Assembly: GCA_013433145.1 (NCBI GenBank)
Contig: CM024171.1
Coordinates: 6,448,065-6,512,064, forward strand
DNA: 64,000 bases
Direction of reading: 5' to 3'
DNA from: Ascaris suum
Lineage: Eukaryota > Nematoda > Chromadorea > Rhabditida > Ascarididae
Position 1 is the stretch's first letter. Each line of letters starts with the position of its first letter. The notes under the pieces were generated by a model. It was not told the DNA's origin, ran no database searches, and saw only the letters and a list, made by a program, of their open reading frames with translations. This document shows, piece by piece, positions 48,155-60,400 of this stretch. A program made the translations under genes and the position numbers.

Positions 48155-48380
48155 GGTCAGATTTTAGAAGAATGGTCAGTATTTAGGAAATGTGCTTTCA
48201 AGACTTTTATCTGTATATTTTTCTTCGGTCAGATTTTAAAGAAAATAAAAAAATTACAAAAATAAAAAACGATAGGATTTTAGAATGATACATGATAAAA
48301 ATAAATGTCGAAGAAAAACAAAAAATAAATAAACAAGTCTTTAAAAACGATCAAATAAAATGATCAGATTTTAGAGAAAA
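48155..48380 (+). repeat. Degenerate interspersed repeat of a GATCAGATTTTAGA-like unit
   Basis: The motif GRTCAGATTTTARAR recurs at about 48155, 48224, 48271 (as GATAGGATTTTAGA) and 48362 in A-rich sequence, with irregular spacing. It looks like an eroded minisatellite just beyond the 3' end of the downstream MAIP1-like gene. Confidence 0.6.
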
Positions 48381-51300
48381 ACTATTTTTGAGCAATCTGC
48401 GTTGAAGAGCGTAGGAGAACGGGCGGAACGAGAACGAAGGCTCAGGGAGAAGGAAGCGGGAGGAGGAGGAGGGATGGAGGGGGAGGGGGAAGAGGAGTGA
48501 TGAAAAATATAAGCCATTTTTGAAAGCCTGACGAATTGTTTCTGAACAACGCTCTTATAGCTAACAGACAAGTCGCTCACGTTCACATTGCTTCTGTTCG
48601 CTATAGTTGACGTATTTTGCACCTCAGCGACAGAAATTTACATCACTTTAGCACTTCTAATCTGCCTTCTAAAAACAGTTACAACTTACATATAAAAATG
48701 TGAAGATAAATATCAAACTCGCTGCTGAAACCCCTCCATAGTTCAATGAGCTCTCAGTGTTGCTTCTGCTGTGTTGTTCATTACTCCCAATCAACGAAGC
48801 ATTATTCCTGCGCTGACAGGTTCCTTAACGCATTACTCACCCCCCTAGAACGAACATATCACCATGCACCTTACAGAAAATGTTCCTTTCATCGTTTGAA
48901 TAATTTCGCATATACAAACAGAACAATGAAGTCCTTTATCTAGACATCCCCTCAAAGTGTGGCATCACCTAAAAATACGTAATTAACCGGTCTGCTATCG
49001 AAAAAAAAAGAACTCTCCTCCTTTCTAACTTACATCCAGGGAGAAACTTAGCTGCTTAACTGTCTACGTGCTGCATTCAATAAAATTCGGCTATTTCCGT
49101 GAATTCACTTTTATCAGCGAGTGAAATGCGAATGAGTGATAACTGAAAATGACGTCAGTGAGTTGCTGTAGGACTAAATCTGAGCTTGAAGGAAGATAGA
49201 CCGCCAAAAACGGAGTGATCTCATTTTATAAATCGCGTCTACAATTTAAAAACAATGTATCAAGAAGGCTGAAAGTAAATCAAGTCCTAATATTTCAGAA
49301 AAGCGGGAGTCTCAAAAATATTGCAGCTGCTTATCGCAGTTGAAGTCATCAATCAAAGTGAATGACGTAATAAAATTCGCAAAACGCAACGATAAAGGAA
49401 AAGAAGAGGAAGCAAGATAAGGCAGATGGCCGCTTCGAACGAGTTCAGCACAGCACACGTTGATACTGCACACAGAAGAAACAAACATTCCTTAATAGCA
49501 CCAACAAATGAAATGCATCCGAAATTTTTGTCTTATGCAAAACTTTTCCGAAAGACATTTAGAAAGCAGCCGTTTTACGGACTCATAAAGCACATTGAAA
49601 TGTATGAGTGGAATACTCAACTTAGAAGTTCTGTAATCCTGAAAAATTTCTGCCTTCAATATAAAATCTGAGTCGAGCATCTCAGGCGGAAGTATCCCCT
49701 CCCCTACCCTTTTGCACTAGCCGGCTTCCCAGACAATAAGGCTCGTAACTGCTGTTATTGAAGCAAACTTTGTATTTATTAATGTAAGCACCAAGAGGAA
49801 ACAATTTCACTCAAAAGATACAAATGAATATCGATTTCTTTCTTTCCGGAAATAAAACAACGGACAAAAAATTATATTTGATTCAACGCTCTTTGCAATT
49901 CCCATCAGTAAACGCTTAATGTAATTTCTTCAACCAACAATGCAAAATCGTTAATTTAGCACACAAAAAACCTCTCAAATCGTTATCCTAACACGCTAAT
50001 GTGTTATATCCATCTCAAAAGCATGCAATATGAAAATCGAATAGAGTGACGTCATCAGCGATCGAGCGTGTTTCTAAATTGAGTGGCTGCGCAAATTCCA
50101 GATAAACGACGAGATGTTTTCGTTGTAAGAATCCATAACCAGGCGGCATCTTCAATACCATCCGATCGTCGGCTCCCCATTGGTAGGTCGAAGGAAGGGG
50201 ATGGTTACATACCTTTAATTAAAACTACGTAGACACCAAAATTTAATGTTTCAACAACTTGAAAAAAAATATTCTGAGTGCCGCCCAGTTCATCGATATT
50301 GAAATTAACCCAGCCGAATATGGATGCTGATTTTGGAAACCAGGCCGCAGCACAATGAGACTACATAATTGTTTCAATTAATGTTTGTAACTTAGTTAAA
50401 AGAGAATATGTCTCAAAGTTACAGTGATGCAGCTTGAACACAGTTAAGATTCGGTATGAAGACGAATAGATTATCGGTGAAATGTACAACCAATTCAGCT
50501 ACTGGACAACGTTTGAGAATGAGCTGAATATGAGTTTTCGATAAAAACCGAACAATTCTGGAAATAAGTCGACAAAACAATATTCCCTTCGCATAGAGAA
50601 CACAAAATTTTCAAATTTATTTCTATGCTGTTTCAAGTAGAAAAGAGGTATGCATAAAATAAACCACAAGGAAAACCTATATTGGGAGTTTAACGTACCG
50701 CATTAAAAAGGAGTTTTTTCTTGTATAATGCGACAAGCATAACACCGTAAAGAAGATAACTGGATCTTGTCGAGTCGTCTTTTATCGCTGAGACAATACG
50801 CATATTGTGGAGTGGATGATCTGCATAATGAATAATATACATTCCAGATTAAATGTCAATTATTTTCCCAGTAAGAATGGTGGTAAGACCACTTTAAGTT
50901 CAGAGATCAATTTCTTTGTGGACACCTGAATTTCTTCAGAGATCAATTTCTGAGTGAACATCAGACTATAGAAACACTTATTAGACTGGCGGTTCAGAGA
51001 AAAGTAGACACCTGAGTGAGCGCGAAGGGGTAGGGGAGGGGTGCGGAGAGAAAGATCTGATGTGTAACTAATAAAAAAGGACGCGAATGAGAATCGCAAG
51101 CAAAATCCGCAAAAATTAAGTCACTCCGAATCCCTCCCCACCTCACGCCTTCTTCGATCCAACGTTAGAGCGAAAATGCCCCTAGTGCTGTCAAATTCGA
51201 AAAAAAAAACTTTGTTAACGTTTGCTTTCTTCACCAACCCTGAATATGCCAAGCCAAATGCAATATGCGTCAATATTACACAGCGACCCTAAACAGCCCG

Positions 51301-52386
51301 ATTCATCTAGGCAAGTTTGCATTCAGGAGAGGACAGAGGCCCGTGATCCTTTCCTCACCAAAAAATGTTAAAAGCTAGTAGGGACAAGCTTTCTATAAAA
51401 TCTAAGCAGAGATCGCCCTCTTTCTTCACCCACCCAAAAATGCAGCATGGCCTTCTCCACATCACTTTCATTCTCTAAGTTTCGAGACTCTTAACACGAA
51501 AACTTCACCTAAAATCCCAAAAACGACGATTCAGCACTAACGTTTGACAAATGGTCCGTACCACTGTGAAAGAGAATCTATATATACAACTTTAGCGAAA
51601 TATTCCACAAAAATTCACACAAGACATTTGGTGCGAAACACTTTGTTAAATAAAACAAAGGCGCACTCGCAGGGAGCCGTCTTCTCCCATCCACAAAGCA
51701 TTTATTGATGGGATACAATTCATCAATTTTCACTTAATGAGCGAATTTTTCTAAAAAGAAACATTCCTCCTTCTCAAATGTTAAAGTGTTCAGTTCGCGT
51801 TTGATCGAGTTGAAACGCCAAACTGCTTCTATTTTTGCCACTCGATATACCAAAGGAAGCAGCTTTTGACTACTTTGTATCCATTTTAAGGAATCATAGG
51901 AGCACATTCAATTAATTTCACATCATTTGAAGTTTTCATTCTTTTCACGAATTATTTGCCAATGTGGAGAGTTTCATTACAATTCCAAGCAAATATTTTT
52001 CCTTTTTCTACCAATTTTTATAGTTTTCAGGCAGTTTAAAATACTTTATCCGGATTTTTTGCTCAATAACATTTAGCTATTCTAAACTAACATTAGTTTC
52101 CCCATCGTCAAAAAAAAAACAGTAAAATGTTTCCAGCAAACTTCAGCTCAGATAAAAAGGCTATCAGGTACGAAGAGGGAACTTCCCGAGGTTTGGAATA
52201 AGCGCCATCGAAGCGACTGACTATCAAAGAATTTTGTAGCTCTAAGCTAGCAAACTAAGCACTAATTATCTGCGGAGAGTCACCAGAATTACGCATCACT
52301 AACAATAGAGCATACGATTTCGTCATGGCTTCAACTGCGTCAGTCATTAGCCATACAAAATAATATTTGTCTACTTCTATCTGAAA

Positions 52387-52457
<71 letters not shown>

Positions 52458-55400
52458 CGTTAACGTTAATAAAGAGTAAACGAGTACCATAAAAAATACG
52501 TAAAATTCCATGGCGACCAAGTAGATCCTCTTTAGTGAGTTCGAACACCTTTCTTTGTTTTGCAGAAAGTTTACTGAGCTCTTCCCGTTGGAAATGCAGG
52601 GTAGAAGGCATAGTGCACAAGCCTCTTCTACGCAAAACATCCAAGTCGTCCTGGAAACTTCGACTGTGAAGAAACTGTTAGCCAGACAAAGTACTTCAAC
52701 AATCTGCGAAGTGTGTTAAAGGGAGCTGACATGATACACGCAACTGCATTCCATCCACCTGACCGATCATTTGACAAGTCACTAACAAACAATGAAAGTC
52801 ACATCTCATATAATCCCAATCGCTCGCATAAATTTTCTACAAGATATCTACTTCCCTACGACCTGACTATTCTAAACTGAAAAAAATTATACCTGTGTTG
52901 CGGTGATTCCCCATCGAAACTAACTGACAGTCAGACAAACAAGCAGGCGAGCCTAGACATTTTTTTTACTTACAAAAACTGAAATTTGCAAAAGTGCCTA
53001 AAAACCTAACACTTTTTCACCTTTAGGTTTCTGCCACACACTCATAAACACAAAATGATGAAAACAATAAAAATTGCAAAGAATGAGACTCTCTTCATTC
53101 GCTATGTCAACTGCTTAACTTATGCTTTTCAACGATCTCAAAGACATTTATTATGTGTCAAAAGAGCTGAAATAACAAAATTTTTATTGGCTCTGAGCCA
53201 AACGACCTGTTCAAAACCAAAAATGACTTTCAAATTTGAATTCCCTTACATACACATCGAAAAGATCGGTTTTTTTTTGGAGAAAGGTAAGGTTATTAGT
53301 TAGCAAAAACAAGTGCACAAATATATGGTAGAAATGGATATGCAGATGTTCTCGTGTTATCGAGGGAATCAATTCTTCTTCTCACAGTTCTACGATGCTA
53401 TAAAGAAATTCTAAGAGCAACAGAGAAATTATCGTCGGAATCGCTTACTTTATGAATAGCGTCAACAATGATTGAGAAGGCCTGATGACTTGCCCGTATC
53501 ACATCGATCCTCTTTGGCAATTGACTTCCGAAGATTCGATCCAGAATGAACATCTGAATTTATAGACTTTCAATATCACAAAAGTAGGCAACTTTTTAAG
53601 TAAAATGCAAGCATTCTCAATAGAGAAAAAATAGAGATGAAACTTCGTGAACGAAAAGTGTTTTAAGAATTGAATATATTCCTCAGAACGGCGTATAAAA
53701 CCTACAATTTACAACTAACTGGCCACCTGCAGAGCAGCTTTTAGGATCAATATCGCGTGCTCACTGTCGATGTTTTTTTGAACAATTTCAGCATGCTTCG
53801 CTCTCATAAAAGAGGTACTTAATCTGCCATCCTCAGAAAGTGAGGTACATGGCTGAGCTTCACTGGCTCTCCCAATCCTCTTCCCGTTGTTCTCGCAGCA
53901 ATTCTCTTTAAGAGGAATCCTCTATGCACCTTATTTAACGGAAGACGGCCTTTCAAAATAATATAATGGCCTCAAAATTTCGACGATGGAACAAGAAATC
54001 ACGACAAAAACCAACCCCAATCCTTCGCAGGATGAGTTCGAGCCAACGAGTCAACGATGTCGGCTTTAAAAAAACGAATCTACTTCCTTCAATTACGTTT
54101 AGCTGAAACAACCTTGCGTTTATTAAATGAATTGAAATCTACATGCTGTCAGTTTTATTCTCCATTGTTAAAATCTCTTAAACAATACAAATATATGGAG
54201 AAAGAGGGTCGAGACTGTACCAAATGCAGGAGGAACTCCTAGACTGGACAAGTGCTACAGATTATTGCATGGAAGAAGCCTCCGTGACGAGTCCCTCCGA
54301 GGAGTATGAAGGGGCGAAGTGAACTCTTCAAACTAGCAGGGGCTAAAAACTGCTTGTGTGATCTTTACAAATGTGGCTGCGAGTGTGACCTTGTGGAGGA
54401 CGAAAAATCGTTGAGAGCTGAATTTCTAACGTATAAAAAAGACAAAAAAGGACAATCACCCACCCTGACGATCTTATGTTTTTTTCAATAAAAACAATGG
54501 TTGATGAGAACGGAAAAACTTACAGAATCAATGAATCGTGCTAAAACAATGATAAGAAAGACAAAAACACTGCCACCTTCCATGATACGCACCACATAAA
54601 TAGATGTTTTTCGCACGAACAGTGGAGACAATCGTAATGCATCCAATTTATTATGTCACATAAATTCAGGTTATTTTACTAGCTGTTGTGATTTACATAA
54701 ACTATGCATAGCTATCGACTCCTCGCCTTTAACAGCAAAATGTTATCAAAATCTTGTCTTTTCAAAATTTTTTACTTATATCGAAGCGCGCCTTATACAG
54801 TGTTACACAATTTCTATTGGCCTAATTTACACTGATAATAAACTATAAAACTTTATCTAGATCATCGCTTTCATTACTAGTAATGCTACCCACAACAAGA
54901 TGGCAAAATCGAACCAACCGACTGCACATGTTCAAAAAAATAAACAACAAGCATAGAATGCATCAGCTAGACAAGTATGTGTTCAGTTCACTTATTTTTA
55001 TTCAATCGAAACACGTCAATATGTAAGAGACTCCACACCAAAGATTTCGTTAGTCGACGTACCGCGCAAGTTAAGTTGCGATGTTGCTTGGTACCTTCTC
55101 GATCTCGGAGCCACAAAATTTCATAATGGCACTACGAACATTTCTCCACTTAGACAACAACTATGAGCATCAGTTATCTACTCACGCAATTAACTCAAAT
55201 AGAAACTTGAATACGAACATCAATACAACATCTTTACCTTTACAACACAATAAAACGCCTTTACAGTACAGCTCTAAGATTAAATTTACCTCCGTTTTCA
55301 CAGAAAATGTCAAAAACGTTTACACACATATTTGTGCTAGCGGTAGCCGATCGATACCATAAATGCACCTGTGGTAACTAGGCAAGAAATAAATTAAGCA

Positions 55401-55508
55401 ATAACAACCTTTTTAACGCCTTCCTTTTGCAGATAGCCATTTCGCGATATCCAAAATTCACGTTGATCGGATGGAAGACGATCGTTTGGATAGGTGCGAA
55501 ATCGTGCC
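48371..55508 (-). CDS. MAIP1/Tim44-like protein gene, downstream tandem copy
   Basis: Predicted minus-strand exons: 55409-55508 (RFRTYPNDRLPSDQREFW...), 53727-53921 (...SFMRAKHAEIVQKN...ILILKAALQ), 53449-53553 (MFILDRIFGSQLPKRIDVI...HQAFSIIVDAIHK), 52488-52650 (DDLDVLRRRGLC...KEDLLGRHG), 52300-52334 (VEAMTKSYALLL), 50051-50212 (...KMPPGYGFLQRKHLVVYLEF...), 49579-49638 (SKLSIPLIHFNVLYES), and probably one from 48622 downward (VQNTSTIANRSNVNVSDLSV), whose end is uncertain. All joins are in phase. Exon order, phases and motifs parallel the upstream copy at 57.4-63.6 kb: HQAF for RKAF, DDLDVL for NDLRGL, PPGYGF for PSEYGY, VVYLEFAQ for VFAYMDFSH. The core resembles the Tim44-like domain of MAIP1, a mitochondrial partner of the m-AAA protease, with an mL45-like protein as alternative. 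The first exon was not identified. The 52488 exon ends only 31 bases from an (AT)n tract. The acceptor at 50212 (AATTAAAG) and donor at 50051 (GAC|GTCACT) are weak, so some decay is possible. Confidence 0.58.
52390..52457. repeat. (AT)n microsatellite with one interruption
   Basis: About 68 bases of alternating AT with one A insertion at about 52430. It sits inside the predicted intron of the downstream MAIP1-like gene, close to both the donor (52487) and the next exon (52334). Confidence 0.96.
54057..54491 (+). other. Antisense open frames in an intron of the downstream MAIP1-like gene
   Basis: On the plus strand, 54057-54242 (SALKKRIYFLQLRLAETTLR) and 54306-54491 (GRSELFKLAGAKNCLCDLYK then CGCECDLVEDEKSL) are open, and a third frame between them reads MQEELLDWTSATDYCMEEAS before a stop. 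They look partly protein-like and might be exons of a nested plus-strand gene or an eroded element. No family or clean splice pair is seen. Confidence 0.22.
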
Positions 55509-57424
55509 CTAAGAAAGACCTTCATTTTCTAGGAAAATATTTATTAAACGAATAAACAAGTGAACACAGCAGTTTATTACAAAAAAGCGTACGTTAAACA
55601 TTCTTCTATTTATTAACTCTTACGCTTCCAGAATGTAGGCATCTTGCAGTTTGCAGGTTTTAAGAGGATAATATAATGGTGGCAAAAGAGACCAGAGGGC
55701 GCGCATTAGAGTAAAAATAATGAGATGCATGTATCTGGAGGGAACGTCATCTATTTTCCCAGTTCTTGCATCTTAAATCTGCCGACTATTTTTGGCGACC
55801 ACTCGAATACACTCCACTTCTGTGTTTAGCTGTCGTGTGCTGAATAAAGCGGCCAACAAACTTGAAAGTGTTTGAAGCAAACACCTAGAACTGATCTTTT
55901 GTTTTCTACTAAAAGTGATTTTAAAAAAACTGAAACACTCTCAAACAATCACTGAAATAACGGTACTACTTACCAGACATGAGAGAGTAACTCCGTATCG
56001 CCCTTTACCTGTTTATCGTTTCTCAATTGAGCACATTGTGAAATTGTTAACGCTGAAAACGGACCTTCAATAATGGCAATTCGAATAAAACGAAACATCG
56101 ACATTGACTACCATTCCTCTTAAGCAATCAAAATGTTGAATTAGTTTACGTTGAAAAACGATAAAAATAAAGCTGTAATTTATTCGTGACTGCTATGTTT
56201 TTTTCCAAGTATAAAATATGCAAAGAAAATGTAAATATCGTATGCCCTCGAATATACCCTCAGCGGCATTATTATTCGCAAGGGTCCTGGAAGCAAGCTC
56301 TGTTCGAAAAAATGACGTGTTTTCAAGATGCACTGAGATGGAAAAATGCATAAAAAATTCAACGGCAGTGTTTGTCCAGTGGAATGATGACAGAAAATAA
56401 AAGAAAAACTTCCCAAATACGTAGGCAGATTTCATTGATAGGTAAACACCTTTCGCACTTCCTCGGTGAAGAAACATTGAGACGACGATTTCTATATTAA
56501 GGACGGTCTGACCATTCAAGATGATGACTGTATTTAGAGGGGAAACTCCATTACACACCAAAATGGGCTAACGACATGTGAAAAGCTCATTTGTGATATG
56601 ATGAGAATGCAAAGTGACTTTATGCTAATTGCATGCAGAAAAAAGAACAGCGCTTTTTCCGGAACTTTCTTTTCAAAAACCTGACACAAAACATCAAGCA
56701 TGGTGAGAGCTGGCGGAGTTAACTACGGGGGACCGGAAGGGATAAAGACTGGTGATGACTACTGTCGTTGCTTACTGCATCCGATCTGTGATACATTTTT
56801 ACTGTCATAAATATCAAGTTCACTCCTTGCAGATAACACAAAATTGCTGATCTGGTACCGTTCCATAAACCTGGGCTTCTTTCCCTGAACTTAAAAACGC
56901 AAAAATTTACAGTGTTGTGGCGACAATCGCATCCACCTTTAAATATCTATAAGTCTGGTTTGAATATAAGCAAGGAACGACAACCAAGAGATAGGAAATT
57001 AAAGAACAACCTGAACATCGCAATAAATCGAAACTGCATGAGGCCAACAATGTCGATACCGAATCACCACCAAAAGCGAGGCACCGCAATGTTGTCCGAG
57101 CACATCTCATAACCTTAATACTAATTCAGCGATATTTGAAATTAAATAATACCCCATCGTCGAGTTACATGAGTGGACAATTTTCGCACTTAAATGTTTT
57201 CTTTAATTGCTATTCGAATAAATCATGTTTTATTTATTTTAGCTCAGTGATGAACTTAGTTGATCTCATGTTTAATGTTTTAACTGATAACATCATCCAA
57301 TGCAAACCAAGCATATACCATTCAAATTTCTATGAACTGACACAAATATCGTACAGCAAAGAACCGCTGATTGATTATCGCATAGTTACTAACGACGGCT
57401 TTGAAAAGCCTAACAAGAACAATT
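55509..57424. other. Spacer between the two MAIP1-like genes
   Basis: This should contain the unidentified 5' exon of the downstream copy. A candidate is the minus-strand ATG at 57110 (MRCARTTLRCLAFGG), which is Arg-rich like a mitochondrial presequence, but its possible donors do not give the phase required by the 55409-55508 exon. A minus frame at 56193-56561 (MFLHRGSAKGVYLSMKSAYV) is another. Neither is supported enough to join. Confidence 0.3.
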
Positions 57425-60400
57425 TTAATTACTGCAGAAATTCTCCATTTTGGGTGACCACGTGAATTTGCACTTGACAAGGGGTCTACATACCCGCACA
57501 CTTATCTGCCTGGTGATTTCAGTCAAATCCACCATTGAAGCTGAACTTGTTATATCCGTGCAGACACGTATATTGATAGAGCCAGCTCCTTCACCGTTAC
57601 CTACGTTAAACCACCAACGTTGAAAGCACTCGTACATATTCAAAGGTACCAAAAACTACACACACATGTGATCGGATCACTTGAAATATGAACAAAGCAA
57701 CGGACACATTTCTTTAACTGTCAACGTTTTTTGCAAACCCATAGTTCGATGAGTGGAACAATAAAAACAGCGTATCGTATGGCAACTCGTTTAGCAGCCC
57801 TTCCCACTGACCTTCTCACTTCTTACAACATATCGCTGCATACGAATTGCATCGTTCTGAAGCAACTCTTCAGTTCCTGCTACAAAGGATTCGTTTAAAA
57901 ATTCACCAATATCCTTTCTGATGTTCACTAAAGCCGAAATCCAAAAAATTCGTTATTTCGATATTCCATTTATCAAATGCAATGTTTCGTCTATAAACGA
58001 ACCAGCATAAAGAAAGTAACTAGATGTAAAAATTATCTCCGAATCACCACAGAGAACAGAATGCGGCAAAAACCTTAGCAGTAACACAAGATGCCGATTT
58101 ACATTCCAATCTTGTGGGCCACTGAAAAATTTTTGGGAAACATCTCCTCACGAATATAAGTGAACGTAGGTGGAAATATGGACAGTGCTGATATCATCGA
58201 CCCCTTTCATCGCAGTCAGCATGCCCAAGGTACTAAATACAAATATGAAAGTCGATAAAAAATGAACAAAGAAATATACCGAAGAGAGTATCGACACGCG
58301 AACACCGAAAACAATTCGACAATAGATAACAATAACTTTTTATTTACCAATGAAGCAACTTAACGGCTCACAGTTAAATCGAACGAAAGATACTTTCAAG
58401 ACATTCATATCTTAACGATGAACAAATCGCGCATAAAACTATTATACAACAGAAACCCAAAGACAGTAGTAAGGTCTTTTAACTCGAAAGAAATTTCATC
58501 GTTGAGAGGAGTTATTGTGTAAACGGTAAGTTAAAATAAAAACTATTAACGATGTAAAAGTTAAGAACAGAGTCGGATCAATTTTTAAGAATTGTGGGTT
58601 AACACCCTCTCAGTAAATATGAACTAGAATTTCCAAAGAAAACAAAGTAAAGAAACGTTTTCTTACAGAAAACGAAAGACATAACCTTCGAAAACAATCA
58701 ACCGCATCACACAACAAGAAATTGAAAGTCGAAAAGATTCACCATTGGATCAACCTTCCCAGTGGCTGTATCGAGCAGATGTGAGAAATCCATATAGGCA
58801 AACACAATGCGCGGAGCAACATATCCATACTCAGAAGGAATCGGTAACGCCGAATCATCTTTCACATCCTTCGGATCTAACAGCGGTAATTTCTCTACCT
58901 GCAAAGTAATTAATAAAGAACTAAACTAATCAAAACATTGATAAAACAATAAAACACCAGATATATTAAATAAAATATTGGAGACATCAAGTTTCTTCCT
59001 CGGCATCCCATCTCTAGATTAAACCAAACCGCTTCCCACAAATACCCTCCCACCTTACTCCCTCACCAGTCGTTTTCCTTGCAGTAATATTTTATATCAT
59101 GTGTCAACAGAAAGCAGAGATGTCTACTGAGGCCTAACCTGCGAATAAACCAAATTACTCTGGAAGAAATGTGGTAAATAGAAGTTTTAAAAAATAAGGG
59201 ATTTCACGCCTCTCGAAAAAGAAATTTATAAAAGTTTACCCTTTGAAGCAAATAAGTCAAACTATCCAGAAAGAACTAGATCGGAGATGGTATCACTGCG
59301 AAAGCAGCTGTTTTTTTCACACATGTAGGCTCACAGGAGTTATTTCACAAAATGCAAGTGACAAGTGACCAATTAGGGTGTCCACAGTCGCAAGCAGCCA
59401 TAGTGTAGTGCAAACCGTGTTTGGGTACAAAGAGGGTACAGAAGAAGATAATCCAGAAACTCAGCATTCAACTTGTCTATTACGGTCTGGCATGTACGAC
59501 TGTGCAGAATGCTGCCCTAGCAAATCAACATGCAACGTCCCACGCTGGTCTATTGGGGGTCGACGCGCAAACTTGCGCATTCGGCAAGCACGTCAACACG
59601 CCATATTGCATGCTGGACTGGTACCGCAGCATGCAACCACTCCCCTAAACGAGCATAACTGCATACGATTCTCGAAATTTTTTGCTACAAATATTTCCTT
59701 TCACGTTTCTAATTGCACACAGATCAAAAACACGTATCGCTTCAAAGATCATACATGTCTATTCCTCCTTCCCCCCCCCCCCCCCCATTCTGCCAGGTTA
59801 CATGCTGTCGTTCCGACCGACGGCATACTGCGATACTCTCGTCCCCCTTGCCGAACCCAGAAATTGCACCGTCAGAGCTGTGTGAACTGTGTTGTCATAT
59901 GCAAATGAGTGATTCTTTAGCAGTTCTGCGATGACATATAACCTGTAAGATGAGCATGAATCTACAGAAACTGTGTGATGCATAACAATGAAACCAACCG
60001 CATCGAAGAGTATTTTCTTTTTGTATAATGCACAACATAGAATCGAATAAGTCAAATGAACAACATTTTCTCTCAACAACTGTCGAATATTCTGGAATGG
60101 TCCTGTAAAGAATGAGAAGTTTTTGCAAGTTAATGATACAAAACGAGATTAATTGACTTTGACGTCATTGTAACACCTGTTTCCTTCAAAACGGTTGATG
60201 AAACTGCGAAACGACACAAGCAAACTGCGGCTGACATATCTACCAACGTGTTTTTATGCAACAAAAGGACAGACGGAAATTTAATAAACTTGTTCTGCGC
60301 TGATTTATTATTCATATGAAAACGTTGTCAATGATTGAATATGTTAGGACTGCTGGAGATTTTATGGATGTATAGACGGCGGTGAGCTAATGGTCGACGC

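Larger units (their letters stand above)
37402..48370. other. About 11 kb with no supported gene
   Basis: I found no exon series with matching phases. Isolated protein-like frames exist: plus 37933-38154 (ends CDLFIDDARNRFLGAQSFC), and minus 46633-46917 (DEPSLLAILGTPSFKWNCD, ending YRHWLQSFDYSILTYPTNDV before a stop). Neither has a partner. The region also holds poly-C and G-rich tracts listed separately, a duplicated ATAGTTACGCGTA near 43277 and 43304, and AAATAAAT runs near 46121-46170. Confidence 0.4.

Noticed and set aside
60130..60315. Minus-strand frame inside the upstream MAIP1-like gene as an exon
   Set aside because: The exons at 60700 and 58743 join in phase without it, and it has no counterpart in the paralogue.
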